Source: Folioceros fuciformis
Lineage: Eukaryota > Anthocerotophyta > Anthocerotopsida > Anthocerotales
NCBI GenBank assembly: GCA_049999805.1
Contig: JBNGIO010003131.1
Span: 1-24,896 of the forward strand
Length of the DNA stretch: 24,896 nucleotides
Direction: 5' to 3'
This document shows, one piece after another, positions 9,346-18,799 of this stretch. The notes beneath the pieces are model-generated. The model worked only from the letters and a program-made list of their open reading frames with translations, was not told where the DNA came from and made no database searches. Within the stretch, counting starts at the first letter, position 1, and every line of letters begins with the position of its first letter. The translations under genes and the position numbers were made by a program.

Positions 9346-11589
9346 TTCGTTGAATATAGTGAAACCTCCAAGGCATACAATCCTACCTCACAGACAGCTG
9401 TTCTGGCCAGGTCTGTCACCTTCATTGAGCTTACACGCCTTGCTACACCAATTTTTCAGTCCCATTTGGATTATGAGGGAGCCAATTCAGTTGCTGAGGG
9501 AGAAAATCTGGAAGAAGAAACATCTGAATTTGACTTCCTAGATGACGCAGGCCCTAACCCAGCACAAGTGATACCGGCTTCAGCAAACCCTGATCCTGCC
9601 CATCCAGATCCATATGAACAGGACCCTGCTGACCAGGCACAAGGCTATGTAGACGATGTTGTAAACGTTCCTTGCAATGAGGACAACTTTCATGATCTGA
9701 ATTTCCAGGAAGATGCAGCACAGGCTGATGATCTAGGAGGCTTACCTGATGCTCTTGATGTGCTGGATACTGGACCATAAATTGAGGAAGAACCCCTACT
9801 GTCGGATGACCCTCCTCCAAGACGTTCCAGCAGGCACAAGCCACCTCCTGAAGAATGGAAGGAGCCTAGATACCAGTCCATCGATTTCCGCACATCTTAT
9901 GCTGAAGCTATACATGCTGCATCAACCACAATTGACTTGGAACCTAAATTGCTAAAAGAGGCTTTTTCAAGCCCTGAAAAAGACAAATGGAAATTTACGG
10001 TTGATGACGAGTTCAACAGCCTCGTCAAAAACCATACCTGGAAATTGGTGGACTTGACGCCTGACAGGAAACCCATCTCTTGTAAGTGGGTATTCAAATT
10101 AAAGTTGAATGACAAAGGTGAGATAGCCAGATACAAGGCGAGACTTGTCACCAGGGGTTTCACACAGGTCAAGGGACTAGACTACCAAGAAACCTTCTCT
10201 CCTATCGTGAGATCACAATCAATCTGAATGATTCTGGCTTTAGCTACAGAATATAACCTGGAATTGTATCAAATGGATGTGTGCACGGCATACCTCTATG
10301 GAGCACTAGACAAGGACCTCTATATGACACAGCCTGAGGGCTATGAAGATAAAAATCATTCCAAGAAGGTGTCCAAATTGTTGAAGACCATCTATGGTGT
10401 GAAGCAAAGTGGTCGAGTCTGGTACTTGAACATCCACATTTACCTCCTTAGCAGATCATTCAAATAGAGTGCAGCTGACAGCAATGTTTACAGGCTCACA
10501 AGAGGCAAGGAATATGTCGTGCTCGCCCTCTACGTCGATGATGTGATCCTAGCTTCCAGCAGCACACAACTGTTAGAAGAAGTGAAATCCATGTTGAGCA
10601 TCAAATACGAAACGAAGGATATAGGAGAACTGAAATTTTGCCTAGGTATCCAGCGAGTTCGTGTGAGATCTGAGGGGCTTCTAATGATACACCGGTACCA
10701 GTACATCCAAGATATCTTGACTAAGTTCAAGCTAGACCAAGCACGACCAGCAACTACACCCTCGGCCATGGGAGTTAAACTCACAAGCCTGCAATGTCCA
10801 CAATCTGAGGTAGAGAAAAGATAAATGGCAAATGTGCCCTACAGACATGCGATAAGAAGCCTTATCTTTGTAGATAACTGGACTCGTCTAGATATTTAGT
10901 ACTTCGTGAGAACACTCTCCCAATTCCTAGAAAACCCTGGGCGCGCGCATTGGGTAGTTGCCAAAAGAGTGTTCTGTTACCTTAAGGGCACCCAATGTTA
11001 TGGACTATGCTATAAAAGCAGTGGACAAGAATAGCTCACCTTAAAGGGATTCACTGATGCCGATTGGGCATCTGACTGTGATAGCATGAAAAGCGTTTCG
11101 ACATATTGTTTCCTTCTTGCGAATGCGGCCATCAATTGGAGTTGTAAAACGCAAGCCTCTATCGCCCTCTCATTCACAGAAGTAGAATACAAGAGCTTGA
11201 TTGATGCCTCAAAAGAGGCAGAGTGGGAAAGGACTTTCCTTGCATACTTGGGCCAGCAGTAGATGATGCCAACTCCTCTTTTGTGCGATAATATGTCTGC
11301 CCTGGCTCTTGTTGCAAACTCTAGGTTTCACGCCCGAACTAAACACATAGAGATACAACACCATTATATCATAGATGTGGTGGAGCATGCTGTTGTGAAA
11401 GTCGATTATGTCCACACAGATGAGAACACAGCAGATGTGTTGACCAAGGCCCTGCTCAAATCGAGACATTATCAGCATATGGAGGGCCTTGGACTCTATG
11501 ACCTAACAGGTTACATGCTCAAGGACGCAAAAAAGAGTGCACAGTATGTATCTGGTGGGTGTGTGGGGGTGGGAGCCTATGCTTTCTGA
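9346..11589 (+). pseudogene. Copia reverse transcriptase and RNase H with multiple stops
   Basis: The whole segment lies in frame 1. An acidic, Pro-rich linker (to about 9840) leads through RRSSRHKPPPEEW into the reverse transcriptase: CKWVFKLKLNDKGEIARYKA, ARLVTRGFTQ, YQMDVCTAYLYG, GVKQSGRVWY and the catalytic YVDD box near 10530. RNase H follows: FTDADWASD, SFTEVEYKSLIDASKEAEW, ARTKHIEIQHHYI and TADVLTKAL, ending at 11589. In-frame stops are at 9778, 10225, 10465, 10822, 10897, 11032 and 11260. The TGA at 10225 stands where relatives have Arg, consistent with CGA to TGA. Frame is otherwise kept for more than 2 kb, so decay here has been mostly by point mutation. Confidence 0.93.
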
Positions 11590-11746
11590 TTGGTGATTGA
11601 TGCTCCTACAGCTTGACGTAGTTGTCACCAGCCTCCAACACTGCCAAGCCCTTACTTCCTACAAAGATCCATAGGCACATGTTTTAACAGACTGTCAGTA
11701 TGTGAGGGAGCACAAGAATCAAAGGCCAAGTAGGGCGGATGAAGCC

Positions 11747-12305
11747 TTACGTGAATTTAATCGCCCTGCACTCAGCCGCAACTTCAGAGCACTCTTTGAT
11801 ATGATTCAGCAGCGCTGCCACTGCCTGAAGCTGACCAACCAAGCTCATCTCTCCAAGTTCGTCCCGAGTCAGAGGCTGCTCTGCAGCCTCCTCAGTTATT
11901 TTTCCCCAGCGCAGTTGGCCCTCCATACTGACTGCGTACCCTCGAAGCTTTATGGATTGCCCAATAGTGTGACTGTCGTCCCAGTCGTCGGAAGGGACGC
12001 CCTTGTGCAATCTAGGGCTCTTCCTAGCTGGTGGTGGCGATGTTCTCTGAAGAGCAGGTCTCTTCCCCTTGGCCTTCGTCGCAGATTCGGCTTGCAGGCT
12101 GCTCATCTCGCTTGCTGTTGACATGGCGGTGTACAGCAGGAGCTGGATGACTGTGAAGCAGGTGAACTGGATGATGGCAATCAGGGTGGAGACGGGAAGG
12201 ACGACCGCCATCTTAAGGGCTTTGGCACATTTGCTCTCGAGTTCAGTGGGTGGTGCGTACCGAGTTCCCGACCATGTGAGTGCACGGTTTTTTTTAGGCT
12301 CATGA
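11747..12305 (-). CDS. Antisense reading frame between Copia pol and 3' LTR, unknown protein
   Basis: On the minus strand an open frame of up to 219 codons starts at 12406 inside the LTR; the part outside the LTR is 12305-11747. Text from the N-terminal side includes a hydrophobic stretch (MAVVLPVSTLIAIIQFTCFT) that could be one membrane segment. A basic Ser/Pro-rich linker (KRPALQRTSPPPARKSPRLH), an acidic patch and a likely helical C-terminus (LVGQLQAVAALLNHIKECSE) follow. I recognise no family. Plant LTR elements such as Grande are known to carry antisense frames between pol and the 3' LTR, so it may belong to the element or be a captured gene fragment. It could also be chance: the plus strand is open for 139 codons over much of the same region. 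Confidence 0.4.
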
Positions 12306-12310
12306 AGCTT

Positions 12311-12319
12311 AAGAGGGAG
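12311..12319 (+). promoter_or_regulatory. Polypurine tract of the Copia element
   Basis: AAGAGGGAG, nine purines, directly precedes the LTR start TGTTAG. It is the RNase H-resistant primer site for plus-strand DNA synthesis. Its presence argues that the LTR at 12320 is a true 3' LTR and not a solo LTR. Confidence 0.65.
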
Positions 12320-12517
12320 TGTTAGAATATATACGTATACGTACATATTGGGTAACCTACACTCGCTTAGGTTATTGTTTATAGACCGTATGTGATCATT
12401 GGACATTTGACCGTATGTGATTAGGTTTAGATATAAAAGACATATGAGACCCTTGTTATTAATTCAATCACTTTTTGTTCTGCTGTCGCCGTCTCCGTTC
12501 TATCCAGAACATTTACA
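12320..12517 (+). repeat. Copia 3' LTR, 198 bp
   Basis: It begins TGTTAGAATATATACG and ends TTTACA, giving the TG...CA termini of LTRs. A TATA box TATAAAAG lies at 12432-12439. The last 29 bases match the residual 5' LTR end. The five bases before (GGGAG) and after (CTCCG) do not match, as expected for an internal polypurine tract on one side. Confidence 0.75.
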
Positions 12518-12529
12518 CTCCGAAACCTT

Positions 12530-13525
12530 TTCATCCTCCAGCAATTGCAGGCGAGGGTTTCGCTTCCCTTCAGCTTCTTCAAGCTGGAACGCCAAGCCTG
12601 TGGTCACCAGCCATCTCAGACTGTACAGATCAAATGCCTGCTCAAGCATCCTGCATCTTGCAGCTTCTGTGATGCCCATGGTCTGAGTGCCCTTCTTGAA
12701 AAACCCCATCGCTTGCTCGCGTTCCTCAACATTGAGCTCTCCAAGCTCATTCCCCTTCAAATCCAGAATCACACCATCCCCTCCTGGCCTGAAGGCATAA
12801 GATTGTGGTGTGCTCACCAGAGTTGGCGATGCCCTTCTGGCTTCTCCTACTCGATTCATAGAATAAAATGGCAGCTTGTCCATCCGCTTCACCCGTTGTG
12901 AGCATCTCTCCAACTCAAGGATGTCATCCACGACTTGCTGCTTCGGAGTCGTCAAATTCATGTGCTGCCTAAACCCTCCAATCGAGCCACATTTGTCCAG
13001 TAACTGCAAAGCCTGTGTGCATATGAGCCAAACTGCACCGCGTCCATGATTAGCTCATTGCCGAACCATGACCGAATCTCCTCATACAGAGACTTGACAG
13101 TTGGACGTCTGTCCATGGCTGCACACACATTCTCCAGAATGTACTAGCATTGTGGATTCGCAATCTGGACTTCTAACACAATTCGTGCAAGCTCAGCAGC
13201 CAACGAAACGCCTTCATCTTTGCCTCTGCTTGCAATCGAAAATGTCTTGCATTCCTATCCCATGATCAACATATTCACCGGACTCAACAAGGCTTCTAGC
13301 TACCACTTCCCCACTAGGTTCACGTATTTGGGCAGCCTGCTTTGGCAGCCTCGATTTGCTTCCTCGCTCAAAAGAATTGGGTACTTAGGTTCTGATTCTA
13401 GCCACAGCTCGAGCCTTCTCGTCCTTCTCCACTCAGGTATATTTGCATGCCTTGCTTGACGCCACAGTGCAACACCGCTTCCAGGCCACTGCTGATTCCT
13501 TAGCAGAGCTCCATCACATGGATGC
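12530..13525 (-). pseudogene. C5-cytosine DNA methyltransferase-like domain from a retroelement, decayed
   Basis: Read on the minus strand, the motifs of a C5 methyltransferase occur in order but in several frames. Motif I is VMELC-stop-GISSGLEAVLHCG near 13515-13455. Motif IV is ECKTFSIASRG, with the likely catalytic Cys codon at 13251-13249 and TAG in place of the preceding Trp. Motif VI is YILENV, with Glu at 13134-13132. The target-recognition and C-terminal part is in one open frame (13009-12500): MNRVGEARRASPTLVSTPQS, ELNVEEREQAMGF and LEQAFDLYSLRWLVTTG. These match the DNA-methyltransferase-like modules found in some plant and algal retroelements, as I remember the family. Frameshifts and stops make it inactive. 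Its neighbour on the upstream (higher-coordinate) side is a protease-like relic, supporting a retroelement origin. It is not a host methyltransferase of the MET1, CMT or DRM type as far as I can see. Confidence 0.7.
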
Positions 13526-13928
13526 CTTCAGCGCCCACCTTCCATCGTACTAGAGCATTGTTGATGCATCGACCTCCTACCTTGGCAGGCCTCAGATCTG
13601 GGATCGACCTCTCAAGACATGTCTATGAGATTCCATGGTTGATTCTCCTTCCTTCGCTGGTTTTCCTGAACGCTACCTTCATCCAAATACTCTAAACGCA
13701 CAACCTTGAGCACACCCTTCTGTTCTCTTGGCTTCAGCATCTCCAGAGAGGATAACTCCTGCGTTTCCTCCCACATCTCATGTCGATGCTCACTCTAAGC
13801 ACTGTGGGCAATCATAATGCTGCCTGTCATTCTTGTCCTGCTCTTCCTACCACTCCTGTTCACCCTCACGCGAATTCGTGCAACATGCGTGAAATCTCCT
13901 CTCCACCAGAATGGTCTATAGAAGGCTT
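13526..13928 (-). pseudogene. Linker between protease-like and methyltransferase-like relics
   Basis: On the minus strand a hydrophilic stretch reads MLKPREQKGVLKVVRLEYLD from 13740, then a Gln/Asn/Arg-rich run to a TGA at about 13613. The linker occupies the expected place between the two domains of one polyprotein. No catalytic motif is seen. Confidence 0.4.
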
Positions 13929-14120
13929 CTACGTGCAAGGTATCATCTGCCATAGCAGGACGGGATCAACTCCCATAGCAGGACGGTGAGTTCCATGCGA
14001 CCCCAGCAAGACATCATATGTCTTTGCACTAGTGACTAAACATCTCACTTCAACAATGCTGGCATCCTTCGTACTAGGCTTCAACTCAATCTTCACGGGC
14101 TTCCTCGTCATTCCTAGCAC
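13929..14120 (-). pseudogene. Retropepsin-like fragment of the methyltransferase-bearing element
   Basis: The minus-strand frame reads IVEVRCLVTSAKTYDVLLGS followed by GVDPVLLW. The phrase YDVLLG after a short beta-rich segment is typical of the second half of retroelement aspartic proteases. The active-site half is not visible. A small direct duplication (CCATAGCAGGACGG at about 13951 and 13973) disturbs the end of the frame. It lies just upstream of the methyltransferase-like relic on the same strand. Confidence 0.5.
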
Positions 14121-14221
14121 CTGTTCCTTGGGTGCTTGTAGAGGTGGTGATGTTCCGTGTCTAATGTCCTCTCAAAACCTTGATGCTTGGGCAGTGTCTT
14201 GAGAGCACTTGATGCTTAGGC

Positions 14222-14356
14222 TGTGAGCACCCAAGATGTGTGCCACAAGGAAGAATTAAGCTTGTATCTTAGACAAAGATGGGAAGTTCTCTTATTTCTA
14301 TTAAAGAGGGCCCATCCTTTTTGGGCCAATTATAGCACACACCTTGGGTGCTCACA
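14222..14356. repeat. 135-bp segment with 22-bp near-perfect inverted terminal repeats
   Basis: TGTGAGCACCCAAGATGTGTGC at 14222-14243 is the reverse complement of 14335-14356 with a single mismatch. The 91-bp interior is AT-rich and non-coding. This could be a miniature inverted-repeat element or a folded part of the LTR of the minus-strand retroelement. No target-site duplication is evident. Confidence 0.7.
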
Positions 14357-14404
14357 TCCTCTCTATGCTCTATGTTTGACTGTCCTTAGCTCCATGCTAG
14401 GTCG

Positions 14405-14413
14405 CCTTTTATA
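14405..14413 (-). promoter_or_regulatory. TATA-type box on the minus strand
   Basis: The minus strand reads TATAAAAGG, about 285 bp upstream of the protease-like frame. It could be the promoter in the LTR of the methyltransferase-bearing element, whose LTR I cannot delimit. Confidence 0.35.
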
Positions 14414-14747
14414 CTCAAGCCTTAGTACAATCTTAGTAAATATTTACTTAAACTCCAAGCTAATATCTATACCACTCACTCCCTAGTGCATGCTCTTATC
14501 CATACTCTTAGTAAACTCTGTTACTAAACACGCTTTCTTGCTTGTACCGTCGACAAACTAGCGTCGTTCTTCTGTACTTGCCGAAAAGGGTAAATCCTAC
14601 CGCGTGCGAGAAGTGAGGAAATGAAGTAACTGTACAGTACATTACACAGCTTCCATGGCCAGAGTTGGCGGTGAGAAATTCTAGCAGAGTGCGGATTTCT
14701 GCCAGAGTCTCCTGGTAGACTCATGTGCCCAGAGCGGGTGCTGAGCG

Positions 14748-15435
14748 ATGGCCACAGTAGGACAGCCGGATCCGTTGTGGACTCAACAAATTGGTCTGCA
14801 TACAGAGATTGTGCGAGGAGCTTCTGGGCATCTCGTGTCGGGGAGTGAACGTCTGGCAAGTAAAAGCGTCAGGTGCAGCAGTTCAATGAGACCGGCAGTT
14901 CAACTTTTGACGAAATGTGTAGCTGGGGACGGGTTTTGCAGGGATGCTCGTTACCAGGAGCAGCAGCACTTGTGGCAACAATCATTTCTGGACCCGACGA
15001 TGTGGTGGTACAACAGGCGAGATACGAAGAGCTCGCGTTGGCGTGACTTCCGGCGGCGTAGGGCCTCCGGCGAGGTACTGTTGTTGAACATGGTTGATGA
15101 GCAGCTCGTTTCCTTGGACATGGAGGTGGGTGATGATGCCTCTCCTTCTAAGCCGAGGTCTTGGGATAATCCTGTACCCGGAAGGCGTGCGCAATCGCAA
15201 ATGGGCTCCAGGTGCAGCAGTGTAAGGAGCCCATTTTGTCTTCCGATAAGCTGTGGGTGGGCACTTGTGGCAACAATTTTTTCTGGACCCTACCATGTGG
15301 TAGGACAACAGACGAGATGAGAAGAGCTCCCGTTCGCCTGACTTTCGACGTTAGGGGCCCGGCGGGGTCCTGTGGTTAAACGGCATTTTTAAGCCAGCTT
15401 GGGTTGATGAGCGGCTCGTGCCCTGGGACATGCAG
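14748..15435 (+). pseudogene. Two PDF motifs of OSB-type organellar ssDNA-binding protein (copy A)
   Basis: ATG 14748 opens frame 3 (MATVGQPDPLWTQQIGLH). A first PDF motif lies at about 14970-15120 (LDPTMWWYNRRDTKSSRWRD, then FRRRRASGEVLLLN, VDEQLVSLD). A second is at 15265-15435 in frame 1: LWQQFFLDPTMW, DNRRDEKSSRSPDF, GVLWLNGIFKPAWVDERL. The pattern (aromatic, P, WWDNR, PDF, G-E-LWL, P-WV, L) is the PDF motif that binds single-stranded DNA in plant OSB proteins, which act in mitochondria and plastids. The usual OB-fold is not recognisable upstream. Copy 2 has TAG at 15301 (for Trp) and 15352, and frames differ between the two motifs, so this part is damaged. After 15354 frame 1 is open straight into the PPR region. 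Confidence 0.7.
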
Positions 15436-17822
15436 ATGGGTCGTGGTGCTTCTCTTTCTCAGTCCAGCTATCCGGATAAGTGTGAACCGGGCAGGTGTGC
15501 AGGATCGGAAATGGGCGTCGTTACGGCCGTAACCTTGTGCACGCTATGTCAGCAGGGGAAGCTTCGTGAGGCCGGCGGAGCCCTGTCATCTCTTGCACAG
15601 ATAGACTCTGCTGTTGCTCCCTCTCTGTTTTGCACTGTGCTGAAACTGTGCACGGCTATGAAGGACTTGGTGGTGGGGCGCCGTGTTCATGATCGCATGG
15701 TCAGTCTTGGGTACGCGTCGGATGCATACCTAGGGAATCATATCTTGCGTATGTATGCATGTCGGGGTAGGGTAGAGGAGGCAATGGATGTGTTCACCAG
15801 GATAGCCAAACCAGATGTCATCACTTGGGGTTCCATTATCTCTGCGCATGCTAAACATGGGAACTCAAGATGGCAATACAACTGTATCATGAGATGCGTA
15901 GTTCAGGATTGAAGACCAATGGCCACGTATTCGTAGCTGTCCTTCAAGCTTGTGCTTCTGCCGCTGACTTGGAATACGGCAGAACAGTGCACTGTGATGT
16001 GTTGCACAGTGACATTCCCACTAACCTCTGTGTTGGCAACTGCCTGGTGGACATGTATGCAAAATGTGGCGAAATGAAGAACGCACGCCAGGTGTTTGAC
16101 ACCATGGCCACAAAGGACGTGGTAATATGGAATGCCCTGATATCTGGATATGTGATATGCGGTGAACTGAAAAATGCACACAAGGTTTTTGATGGCATGA
16201 ACTCAAGGAATGTGGTTTCACGGGATGCCCTGATAGCTCGATATGGGTCTCGGACATGAGGCACTCGTCCTGTATGGGCAAATGGAGCAGAATGGCGTTA
16301 TTTTGGCTGACCACGTTACATTTGCTTGCCTTCTAAAGGCCTGTGCAAGCACTGTTGCCTTACAGAAGGGCAGGCAGCTGCACTCACTGATCGTAGAAAG
16401 AGGGCTGCTGGATAATGTAGTGTTGGGCAACTGCCCAGTGGACATGTATGCAAAATGTGGTGATCTGAAAGATGCACGCCAGATTTTTGACAGCATGAAC
16501 ACAAAGAATGTTGTGATGTGGAATGCTCTGATATCTGGGCATTCCAAATCTGGTGAACTGGATGATGCACGCCACGTTTTTGACAGCATGGCTACAAAGG
16601 ATGTGGTAACATGGACGTCGCTGATTGCTGGGTATGCACAGCAAGGACTCGGCCAAGAGGCTCTTCTTGTATTTGAACAAATGGAACAAGAAGGCCTCAT
16701 ATTGGCGAACCATTCTACTTTTTCTTGCCTTCTGAAGGCCTGTGCAAGCACTGGTGCTTTACACAAGGGCAGGCAGCTGCACTCACAGATTGTGGAAAGA
16801 GAACTGCTGGATAACGTAGTATTGGGCAACTGCCTGGTGGACATGTATGCAAAATGCGGTGAGCTGGAAGGTGCGGGCCAGGTCTTTGACAGCATGAATA
16901 CTAAGGATGTGGTGACATGGACCGTCCTGATATCTGGTTACGGTTCTTGTGATGATGGTCACAAGGCTCTAGCCTGTTTTGAAGAGATATTAATCGCTGG
17001 TATTCAGCCCAATGACGCCACATTTACTTGCCTGTTGGTAGCTTGCAGTCACGGGGGGCTGGTCTACGAGGGTCGAAAGCACTTTGATTCCATGTCTCAA
17101 CAGCATGGCATCGAGCCAACTCTTGAGCACTACAACTGCATGATTGATCTTCTTGGCCGTGCAGGCTGTTTAGATGAGGCAGAGAAGATGCTGTTAGCAT
17201 GCAACGGTCAAGGTAATGTTGTGGGATTGACTTCTTTGCTAAATGCCTGCAAAAGTCACGGGATTATCGAGAGGGCGGTATGGTGTTTTGAAGGAATTGT
17301 TAGGTTGGACCCTCAGGACTCGGCTGCATATGTGCTCATGGCCAATGCCTACGCAGATGCAGGTATGTGGGCCGATGGAGACAGGATTGAAACACAGAGA
17401 ATGAAAGCGGGGGGAACAAGTTACCAGCAATGGCAAGCATTGAGGTGAATAAGCAGGTACATCAGTTTCTTGCGGGAGAAAGAAGGAGTGATATTGCTCT
17501 AAAGGTGGAGAGCACGAATGTACGTTTGAAGCAGGAAGGAGACCACGTTCCTCACACGAAGTTGGTTTTGAAGCCAGTTTGTGAGAAGGAAAAGGAAGAC
17601 GTACTTTGTTGGCATGCTGAGAAGCTAGCCCTGGTGTTTGGTCTCTTGAACACTCCGAGTGGTATACCTCTGGTGGTGACAAAGAATCTACGCATGTGCG
17701 CTGACTGCCACAGTTCCACAGAGATCATGTCAAGGCTGGAACAGAGAGACATTGTTGCAAGGGATGGGTACCGTGTACATCGATTCACAGCTGGTCGTTG
17801 CAGTTGTAAGGACCGACCGTGA
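15418..17822 (+). pseudogene. PLS-class PPR protein with E and DYW-like domain (copy A), frameshifted
   Basis: PPR-DYW proteins bind organelle RNA one base per repeat and edit C to U. The frame order is 1 (15418-15912), 3 (15870-16259), 1 (16243-17448), 3 (17430-17822), so there are at least three indels. The longest intact piece encodes 401 residues. PPR motifs recur, for example VDMYAKCGDLKDARQIFDSM and VTWTSLIAGYAQQGLGQEAL. The E region (about 17250-17530) leads to the deaminase-like domain with HAE (17613-17621) and the zinc-binding CADCH (17697-17711). The protein ends CSCKDRP at 17822 rather than DYW. There is no intron. Loss of frame suggests a pseudogene, though assembly indels could mimic this. 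Frame 1 is continuous upstream into a PDF motif. The style resembles fern PPR proteins. Confidence 0.85.
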
Positions 17823-18179
17823 GAATATGAAGAACCAGCCAGTGCTCACGTTGCTTGCGGTCTGGCTGGGTCACAGACTCAAGAGAGCTCACCTGCGAGG
17901 CACACGCATCTGTAGCAGGTCCGGGATCGGAGATGCTGGCCTGGAATTTGGCTCAGATATGGGGGTGTCGAGGCCGGCATTCCCGGATTGAGCTTACAGC
18001 TGTGGCAGGAAGCGGTGGAGGAGGTCGAGCTTTGGAGGCACTAACCCGCCACCCCTTAGGATAGCATCATCCACACCCATCATTCTCCATTTCTTGCTCA
18101 CACATCTTAGGGTGGCGTTTAGCGTTGTTGGACTTACTGATTCTCCCAGGCGATGATACTGTGGGTGACATACTCGCAG
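17823..18179. other. No recognised gene downstream of PPR copy A
   Basis: Short open frames on the plus strand have no recognisable domain. I see no RNA gene or repeat here. Confidence 0.4.
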
Positions 18180-18490
18180 GCTTCGGTGATCATGTATCCA
18201 GAATATGGTGAACTGGAAGACTCCGGATATTTCGCTGCTTGGCCTTGAGTATGGGAAAATGTAGCAGGAGGCCTGACTATGGCTGGAGAAAGTGATCCTT
18301 TTTTCTTGCCTTCTGATGGCGTGTGAAAGTGCTCAAGACCAAGCAGGTGGCCTCACAGGTTACGAAAGGAGTCACAAAGAACATATTTGTGGGCACGGCC
18401 TGGTGGGTGCGTGCAATGTGTACTGAGCTGGACGATGCGCGCTGGGCTTTCTTCCTGCATGGCCTCAAGGACTGGACCAGCTGTAAGGAT
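18180..18490 (+). pseudogene. Third, heavily decayed PPR fragment
   Basis: Fragments in shifting frames echo the copy A protein: YGELEDS, a cysteine-rich trace of the KACAS phrase (CESAQDQ), and QVTKGVTKNIFVGTA followed by AMCTELDDARWAF, which match the Q-I-VERG-L-NVVLGN and MYAKCGELDDARQVF segments of the complete repeats. It lacks an intact motif and is not expressible. Confidence 0.55.
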
Positions 18491-18799
18491 TGGTGCAAGT
18501 GAACTTGAAGCTGGTATTCAGGTCATGGCAGTTGGGCTCCGATCAAAGTTTGGATCAGCAAGTCGATGTGATCATAGCAGACCTCAATGGTCGAGACAGG
18601 TTCACTTAGCAGTCACGACCCTGCAAGCCTGTTTGCGAGATACCCACTTCGCTACCCGTGATGGAGACAACGCGGTGCCCCGGTGCTTGGATACAAAGAA
18701 GCTGCACTCCTATGGCCACCAGAGTTTTTGATTAAGATTGATAAAATTCCAGCATTGTAAGTTGTTTTTCAAACGTAATACCAAAGGCGGGGGACACTG
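18491..18799. other. Sequence with no recognised gene
   Basis: A 114-codon plus-strand frame (18387-18731) spans this region and the PPR scrap, but shows no domain. I make no call. Confidence 0.35.

Larger units (their letters stand above)
1849..12517 (+). mobile_element. Decayed Copia (Ty1) LTR retrotransposon, interrupted by a nested insert
   Basis: The order of parts is canonical for Ty1/Copia: LTR end, primer binding site, gag, zinc knuckle, protease, integrase, reverse transcriptase, RNase H, polypurine tract and LTR. Integrase before reverse transcriptase separates it from Gypsy. The last 29 bases of the 5' LTR (1849-1877) and of the 3' LTR (12489-12517) match with three differences, all transitions. 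The span is about 10.7 kb, of which about 4.0 kb (3796-7790) is a later insertion in gag, leaving about 6.7 kb of Copia. At least seven in-frame stops in the reverse transcriptase and RNase H part, and several frameshifts, show that it cannot move by itself. The 5' LTR is nearly all lost, so no flanking target duplication can be tested. Confidence 0.85.

Noticed and set aside
12320-12517. Solo LTR inserted into the methyltransferase-bearing element
   Set aside because: A purine tract precedes it and the flanking five bases differ, so it is better read as the 3' LTR of the Copia element.
15903-16895. Long minus-strand frames across the PPR array, up to 225 codons
   Set aside because: They are antisense shadows of the plus-strand PPR repeats, whose sense motifs are clear.
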